Shown: piece by piece, positions 59,802-64,000 of the stretch
Position numbering within the stretch: the stretch's first letter is position 1
How the letters are laid out: every line of letters starts with the position of its first letter
Assembly: GCA_015243575.1 (NCBI GenBank)
Contig: CP042469.1
Coordinates: 4,182,929-4,246,928, forward strand
DNA from: Clostridiales bacterium
Lineage (GTDB): Bacteria > Bacillota > Clostridia > Peptostreptococcales > Anaerovoracaceae
Length of the DNA: 64,000 nucleotides
Direction of reading: 5' to 3'
Translations under genes and position numbers: made by a program
The notes under the pieces: model-generated
What the model saw: only the letters and a program-made list of their open reading frames with translations
Told to the model about the DNA's origin: nothing
Database searches by the model: none

Positions 59802-61085
59802 CTAATCGGACTGGATGGAGAGAACCTCCTTTAGGCTAACGCCTTTGACATGGTCGATGGGTTTCCAGTCTTCGGACTTATGAAACAAACAAAGGAGATT
59901 AATCGGAATCCAGCTCGTCAGAAACAGCCAGGTAAACAGAATGCCCCAAAGGTGCTTTGACAGACTTTTTCTTTCCAGCATCAATGCCGCCACTGCCGTT
60001 GCAGACGCCGCAAAATAAGAGGTATCAAAGGAGAGGAATAAACGAAAGGCCAGGTCTGTTTGAGGGAACAAACTGTAGCTAATGTTCAGAGCACTCAAAA
60101 GCAGAGTTAGAACGAAGGACAAAAAACCAACCACTTGAACATGCGTTGCAAGGAACATGAGTAAAATATCCAGGCAATGAAGATTTCTTCTTTTTACTGC
60201 GCTGCGCAGCAAGGGCTGCCAGTATTTTCTAAGGCATTGCTGCATACCGGAGGACCATCGCTTTCTCTGATGCCACGACTGGACAAAGGTAAGCGGCTGC
60301 TCATCATATACCACTGCATTGGGAGACCAATGAATCCGAATCCCATTTAATGCACATAGTGCGCTAAATTCCAGATCTTCCGTAAGCGTACCCGTCTGCC
60401 AGCCCCCTAGGTTCCTGATTGCAGTTGTGCTGAACATAAATCCGGTGCCATTGACGACAGAAGATAGTCCGAGAGCGCTTCTGGAATGATTATAGAGCCT
60501 GTTGAGGGAATTATAATAAATGGTGTAACATGATGAAATAATGGTATCGGTAGGATTTTTGCTCTCCCTGCGTCCTTGTGCGGCGTGGGCGCCGGAACAT
60601 AGTAGATGATTCATCTCTCTCAAAAAATTGGGATGGACAAGGTTGTCTGCGTCAAAGATACAGAATGCATCAAATCGTTCAGAACCATTTGTAGAATTTA
60701 AAAAGGTATCGACAGCAAATGAGAGAACCTCTCCTTTGGATTTTGTTTTTATTGGACATGTAAGGATAGAAGCCCCTGCTATTTCGGCGATTTCCTTTGT
60801 TTTGTCAGTACAATTGTTAGGAATAACAAAAATTTCATACAGCTCTTTCGGATAATCCTGGAGCTTTAAACTTCTGATCAGATGCTCGATCACTTCCGCT
60901 TCGTTTCTTGCAGCGATCAAAATGGCAAACTTGTTTTCCGGTGCTCTTGTATTAACAGAATAAAGTCGTCTGACGGAGAAGAGCGCAATGACAAAATAAT
61001 ATAATCCATATAGGATCAAAAGAAAGCTTGTGAACCATAGAAGACCTGTTAGAACACTATGCAATGTACTTGGGATAAAGTTCAT
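59802..61085 (-). CDS. Membrane-bound family-2 glycosyltransferase (processive type)
   Basis: 427 residues. An N-terminal helix is followed by the GT-A domain: FAILIAARNEAEVIEHLIRS, DADNLVHPNF (D-x-D region), GTLTEDLEFSAL (T-E-D) and QRKRWSSGMQQCL (Q-x2-R-W), then four C-terminal helices. These motifs mark processive beta-glycosyltransferases such as cellulose, poly-GlcNAc or hyaluronan synthases. The start at 61085 has AGGAGGTG upstream; an in-frame ATG at 61139 does not. The polymer is unknown and no operon partner is visible. Confidence 0.85.
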   Translation of the reverse strand: MNFIPSTLHSVLTGLLWFTSFLLILYGLYYFVIALFSVRRLYSVNTRAPENKFAILIAARNEAEVIEHLIRSLKLQDYPKELYEIFVIPNNCTDKTKEIAEIAGASILTCPIKTKSKGEVLSFAVDTFLNSTNGSERFDAFCIFDADNLVHPNFLREMNHLLCSGAHAAQGRRESKNPTDTIISSCYTIYYNSLNRLYNHSRSALGLSSVVNGTGFMFSTTAIRNLGGWQTGTLTEDLEFSALCALNGIRIHWSPNAVVYDEQPLTFVQSWHQRKRWSSGMQQCLRKYWQPLLRSAVKRRNLHCLDILLMFLATHVQVVGFLSFVLTLLLSALNISYSLFPQTDLAFRLFLSFDTSYFAASATAVAALMLERKSLSKHLWGILFTWLFLTSWIPINLLCLFHKSEDWKPIDHVKGVSLKEVLSIQSD

Positions 61086-61239
61086 TTGAACACCTCCTAA
61101 TTCAATTTTATTAGAAAAATCTCCAATGAACGATCGCAATCTCGTTAAATCATGGTTAAATATATGTAAAACAGAGAAACCAGAGAAATAAGAACAAAGA
61201 TTTTAATCTTTTTTTAATATTCTTTTAAGGGTAGCATGA

Positions 61240-61268
61240 TTGTATCAATTTGGAATACCTTTTATAAT
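61240..61268 (+). promoter_or_regulatory. sigma-A promoter of the PspC gene
   Basis: TTGTAT, a 17-bp spacer and a perfect TATAAT (61263-61268), about 85 bp before the PspC start. Confidence 0.65.
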
Positions 61269-61354
61269 ATAAGTAGAATACAATTTATAAACGAAAAAGA
61301 ACTACGATGGTGGTTCTATGCAAATTATGATAATCAATTAAGGCGGGATAGAGA

Positions 61355-61798
61355 ATGGAAAGAAAACTGTATAAATCATCAAATGACAAAGTGCTGGCTG
61401 GAGTGTGCGGAGGAATTGGCGAGTATTTTGCCATAGACTCCGTTATCGTTAGATTGCTTTGGGTCGTATTTACCCTAATGGGAGGCGCAGGACTTATCGC
61501 GTATATTATTGCGGCAATCATCATGCCGGAAAATTATCCGGGTGCCGCGTACCGAGATGTCTCAAGAGATTATGAACGTGATGGCAGTGATGCAGAAAAC
61601 TACCGGCCTATGGACTATGATCCGCAGTCAGGCAGAGGCAGAGGCAACGGTACGATTGTTCTTGGAATTATTTTTCTGTTGCTGGGCGGTTCTGTTCTAC
61701 TCAAGAATTTTGTGCCTCAAATTCCAGATGAACTGCTCTTGGCAGTGTTTCTGATCGGTCTTGGTGTCTTCTTTTTGTCCAGGAGAAACAGATCATAA
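61355..61798 (+). CDS. PspC-domain envelope stress protein
   Basis: 147 residues. The N-terminal PspC domain (KSSNDKVLAGVCGGIGEYF, then a membrane helix LLWVVFTLMGGAGLIAYIIA) is followed by a charged Gly/Arg linker and a second pair of helices (TIVLGIIFLLLGGSVLL and LLLAVFLIGLGVFFL). Such proteins sit in the membrane and report envelope stress. GGCGGGA is a weak ribosome site. Confidence 0.88.
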   Translation: MERKLYKSSNDKVLAGVCGGIGEYFAIDSVIVRLLWVVFTLMGGAGLIAYIIAAIIMPENYPGAAYRDVSRDYERDGSDAENYRPMDYDPQSGRGRGNGTIVLGIIFLLLGGSVLLKNFVPQIPDELLLAVFLIGLGVFFLSRRNRS

Positions 61799-61831
61799 GC
61801 AGTCGCCTGAGCAGCTTGTGAAAGATTGCGC

Positions 61832-61888
61832 CGAAAAGCGACAGGAATGTAAATTTCAGAGAAAAATCGAAAAGCGACAGGAACGTAA
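61832..61888. repeat. Direct repeat with 36-bp spacing
   Basis: CGAAAAGCGACAGGAATGTAA (61832) recurs at 61868 with one change, downstream of the PspC gene. No coding function is seen. Confidence 0.7.
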
Positions 61889-61998
61889 TGTTGCATTTCA
61901 CATAAAATCACAAAAGAGACATGCGTGAATCTTTTTTGCCGGAAAAGGAACAAATAGGAAAGCGCGAATAGCAGCCTAATATTAATGTTAAATTAAAG

Positions 61999-62026
61999 AA
62001 ACCAATGCTTAATAGCATTGGTTTTT
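61999..62026 (+). terminator. Terminator downstream of PspC
   Basis: AAACCAATGC pairs with GCATTGGTTT, loop TTAATA, followed by a T run. It lies about 200 bp after the PspC stop; between the two only the direct repeat is recognisable. Confidence 0.75.
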
Positions 62027-62070
62027 CAATGGAATAGAGGTATGTCGACGATTTTGTCAATTGATGATAT

Positions 62071-62107
62071 AAAACACACATTCAAAAAAACGACATGTGT
62101 GTTTTTT
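62071..62107. terminator. Terminator, best read as ending the minus-strand small gene
   Basis: AAAACACACA (62071-62080) pairs with TGTGTGTTTT (62096-62105), with T runs on both strands. A further stem (CGAAC/GTTCG, about 62166-62201) lies between it and the small minus-strand gene. Confidence 0.6.
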
Positions 62108-62206
62108 GTTGTCAAAGGCAGTGAGTATGGGCGATATCCTATTACAGCTGCTATTTTATGCCCTGTCGAACATAACGACACGCATGTCTCGTATGGTTCG
62201 GGGCAT

Positions 62207-62299
62207 TCATTGATAATAGAAAATCCAGCCGGCAATCAGGATTATGCTGACGGATGCTGTTATAACAAACAGAATCTCAGAACCGTATCTTCTTCTCAT
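62207..62299 (-). CDS. 30-residue single-pass membrane peptide (putative)
   Basis: MRRRYGSEILFVITASVSII then LIAGWIFYYQ: three arginines, then one membrane helix, ending in aromatic residues. AAGGGAG lies exactly 8 bases before the ATG on the minus strand, and the hairpin at 62071-62107 could terminate it. No family recognised. The overlapping longer + frame in this region has no ribosome site and is not supported. Confidence 0.5.
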   Translation of the reverse strand: MRRRYGSEILFVITASVSIILIAGWIFYYQ

Positions 62300-62409
62300 A
62301 GTAACATCTCCCTTCTAGACAAAAAGTACTCCTTTCGGCGGGATAAAACTTAAGAGAACGTTAAGATTCCGTAAAGTATAACAGCACGATCTTGGGACAT
62401 AATAAATCG

Positions 62410-62437
62410 TTGAAGATATTGTCTGCGCAATTATAAA
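62410..62437 (+). promoter_or_regulatory. Promoter of the small CxC protein gene
   Basis: TTGAAG, a 16-bp spacer and TATAAA, 25 bp before the ATG at 62463. Confidence 0.5.
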
Positions 62438-62462
62438 AGTGGACGTAAGGGAGGCGATCAAA

Positions 62463-62654
62463 ATGAAAAAATTCAGCTGCGGCTGCATCGACGAGCAATT
62501 CTCAAATCCGGATCAGGTCTTCGTGGGTTTTGACGAGAAATCAATCAGTTCGATTCTCTGCGCATATCGACCGAAGCAGAAAGTTACTTTAAGAAGTATC
62601 AAACTTGATGTGAACTACTGCCCCAAGTGCGGGGCAAAACTGAACGACGTGTAA
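62463..62654 (+). CDS. 63-residue cysteine-rich (CxC...CPKCG) protein
   Basis: Starts MKKFSCGCIDEQF and ends YCPKCGAKLNDV, so a four-cysteine zinc site (CxC plus CxxC) is likely. AAGGGAGG lies 8 bases upstream of the ATG at 62463. I do not recognise a named family. A GC-rich stem with arms GGGCTG and CAGCCC (about 62658-62703) follows and may terminate it. Confidence 0.65.
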   Translation: MKKFSCGCIDEQFSNPDQVFVGFDEKSISSILCAYRPKQKVTLRSIKLDVNYCPKCGAKLNDV

Positions 62655-62770
62655 AAAATGGGCTGTGCACCAATGTTTTTTCAAACACTAGTGCGGCAGC
62701 CCCGCTTTATGAAACGATACGAGGAATTCAGTCGCATGAGTCAGCTTATGGAGCGTTTCGACTTGGAGAC

Positions 62771-64000
62771 TTAGGTCAGATCTCTAAGCACTTCTGCAAG
62801 TTTCCTGATCCCGGTTTCCATTTCTTTCTCGCTGGCATAAGAGTAGGAGAGCCGAACAGATTGGTTCTTCTCAAAGTCATAGACATTTCCGGGATTGATG
62901 AGAATATTATCCTTGAGCATCAGCTGAAACAATTGGTCCACCTGAATTCTTCCTACTAGACGGAGCCAGATATAGAAGCTGCCTCTGGGGATATCCCACT
63001 TGGCTAGGCCACTCATATACTGGTCCAAAAGCTGCAGGCACCGATCCCTGCGCTTCTTCAATTCAATGCGAAGTCCTGTTAGATAATCATCATAAAGACC
63101 GCTTTTGAAAAGTTCTGTAACGGCCCACTGGGAGAGAGAGCTTGCCCCATAATCCACCTGCATTTTCACGTCACCCAGCCGTTCCACAACAGATTGGGGC
63201 CCTACCAGCCAACCGATGCGAAGTCCTGGTGCCAGCGTCTTTGAAATGGTACCGAGATAGAGGATCATCCCGTTTTTATCCAAAGCCTTCAATGGCCTTG
63301 GGGGACGCTCTTCCAGCCACAGATCTCCGTAAGCATCATCCTCAATCATGGGAAGTCGGCGGCTGCTGCAGAAGCGAAAGAGCTCCTGCCTGCGGCTTTC
63401 AGACATTAGAATCCCTGTGGGGTTGTGATAGGTTGGAATTGTATAAAGGAGCGCATCTTCCTCCTTAATCGTCCAATAGAGAAGGCCTTCGCGATCCATA
63501 GGGACACCTGACAGCCTCATGCCTGCGGAAGGGAACACCTGCAGAGACTTGAGATAAGAAGGTGCCTCTGTGTATACTACTGAGCCGGGTTTCAGAATGC
63601 AGACTGAAATCAGCTGCAATGCCTGGAGCGAGCCGGATGTGATCAGAATACAGGATGGATCTGCATCGATTCCCTGTTTTTTCAGCCGCTGGGAAAGAGC
63701 TTCCCGCAATTCGGGCAAGCCGAGGGGCTCCAAGTAGTTCAGAGAAGGAACCTTCTGGGAAAGCCGATGAAACAGTTCGCTCATCAATTCTCTGGGAAAA
63801 AGATCCGGAGATAGTTCCCCTGTGCCAAGACGTATGATATCTTTTTTAAATTCCAGCTTATTGATCGTTTGAATGGTCGGAACGTTTTCTTGGAACGCTC
63901 CCGATTTTACATAGCTGCCCCAATCAGGGGGAGCGGTTGACATCAGAAGTGACCAGGTGTTGCTTCTGACGATGGTGCCTCTGCCTGGTTCTCCCTCCAA
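62771..64000 (-). CDS. MocR-type regulator: aminotransferase-I domain, N-terminal part cut by window
   Basis: 409 residues visible, open to the window edge. The residual EGEPGRGTIVRS is the end of a GntR-type wHTH linker, so the full protein is probably a GntR-aminotransferase fusion with about 70-80 residues missing. The PLP fold shows ILITSGSLQALQLIS, PTYHNPTG, IEDDAYGDLW and the PLP lysine in TISKTLAPGLRIGW. MocR regulators sense PLP, GABA or related amines. Its target genes are outside the window. Confidence 0.88.
   Translation of the reverse strand: MEGEPGRGTIVRSNTWSLLMSTAPPDWGSYVKSGAFQENVPTIQTINKLEFKKDIIRLGTGELSPDLFPRELMSELFHRLSQKVPSLNYLEPLGLPELREALSQRLKKQGIDADPSCILITSGSLQALQLISVCILKPGSVVYTEAPSYLKSLQVFPSAGMRLSGVPMDREGLLYWTIKEEDALLYTIPTYHNPTGILMSESRRQELFRFCSSRRLPMIEDDAYGDLWLEERPPRPLKALDKNGMILYLGTISKTLAPGLRIGWLVGPQSVVERLGDVKMQVDYGASSLSQWAVTELFKSGLYDDYLTGLRIELKKRRDRCLQLLDQYMSGLAKWDIPRGSFYIWLRLVGRIQVDQLFQLMLKDNILINPGNVYDFEKNQSVRLSYSYASEKEMETGIRKLAEVLRDLT

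Noticed and set aside
61236-61436. 66-residue + frame before the PspC gene
   Set aside because: It overlaps the TTGTAT-17-TATAAT promoter and the PspC start, and has no ribosome site.
62018-62353. 111-residue + frame in the gap before the CxC-protein gene
   Set aside because: It crosses two hairpins, has no ribosome site and no family resemblance; the short minus-strand frame explains the region better.
1-64000. CRISPR arrays, tRNA/rRNA genes, prophage or intact insertion sequences
   Set aside because: Looked for regular spacer-repeat patterns, rRNA blocks, cloverleaf-type genes and transposase motifs; none seen by eye, though a covariance-model scan would be the decisive test for tRNAs.

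Overview
The window looks like chromosome from an anaerobic, fermentative Firmicute of the class Clostridia. Signs of this are S-layer-homology (SLH) proteins, AGGAGG-type ribosome binding sites with frequent TTG/GTG starts, acetoacetyl-CoA and butyrate-kinase type fermentation genes, several multi-cluster Fe-S/flavin oxidoreductases, a sigma-54 catabolic operon and MocR, LacI and LysR regulators. I cannot name the genus. I saw no rRNA, tRNA, CRISPR array, phage genes or intact insertion sequence. The DNA is dense with genes and almost all of them run on the + strand.

Region 1 (1-8.3 kb) is the end of a cell-surface glycan locus: a pyruvyl transferase (cut by the window edge), a flippase, an F420-hydrogenase-beta-like Fe-S protein, a hexapeptide acyltransferase, a dedicated acyl carrier protein (ACP), an SDR reductase, an AMP-dependent acyl ligase and an SLH-anchored SGNH esterase. 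Region 2 (8.3-13.9 kb) holds an orphan degenerate CbiE/CbiT-like protein, a stretch rich in hairpins with an 83-bp tandem repeat, a hemerythrin/DUF1858/DUF438-PAS module, a metallo-beta-lactamase-fold hydrolase and a Gfo/Idh/MocA oxidoreductase. Region 3 (14-19.3 kb) is a cytosine locus: permease and deaminase behind a promoter with two matching operator-like dyads, a LacI-family regulator and a PreA-like Fe-S flavoprotein. A 1206-residue SLH surface protein follows (19.4-23 kb).

Region 4 (23.2-36 kb) is a self-contained catabolic system. A PAS-type sigma-54 activator is followed by repeated dyads that look like its enhancer sites, a textbook -24/-12 promoter, and a run of genes for a cupin, SDR, 3-hydroxyacyl-CoA-dehydrogenase-type enzyme, cyclase-family hydrolase, beta-keto acid cleavage enzyme (BKACE), a small zinc-ribbon protein, acetoacetate CoA-transferase (the alpha subunit frameshifted as read), thiolase and an MFS carrier. 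A chemoreceptor follows. The inferred logic is oxidation of a beta-hydroxy acid to a beta-keto acid, BKACE exchange with acetyl-CoA to give acetoacetate plus a new acyl-CoA, and recovery of acetyl-CoA.

Region 5 (36-53.3 kb) is a second, more unusual system. It contains an enoate-reductase-like flavoprotein, a LysR regulator, an ACP-like protein, a CocE-type hydrolase, a fumarate-reductase-like flavoprotein, a flavodoxin-like protein, and a divergent pair encoding a NuoG/NfnB-like and a truncated NuoF-like Fe-S protein. After these come phosphate acyltransferase, butyrate kinase, a holo-ACP synthase overlapping the kinase, an MFS carrier, an alpha/beta hydrolase, a SnoaL-like protein and an MFS pseudogene. 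The leaders of the ACP operon and of the phosphotransacylase-kinase-AcpS operon share about 80 bp of near-identical sequence at the same spacing, so the ACP and its probable activating enzyme appear to be co-regulated in a fermentative gene set.

Region 6 (53.4-64 kb) is mostly housekeeping and signalling: a 33-residue membrane peptide, lipB-lipA, a metallo-hydrolase, methylglyoxal synthase (minus strand), a PocR-PAS-GGDEF-HD-GYP regulator, a YfiH/laccase-domain protein, a processive glycosyltransferase (minus), a PspC protein, a 30-residue membrane peptide (minus), a 63-residue CxC/CxxC protein and a MocR-type aminotransferase regulator cut by the window end.
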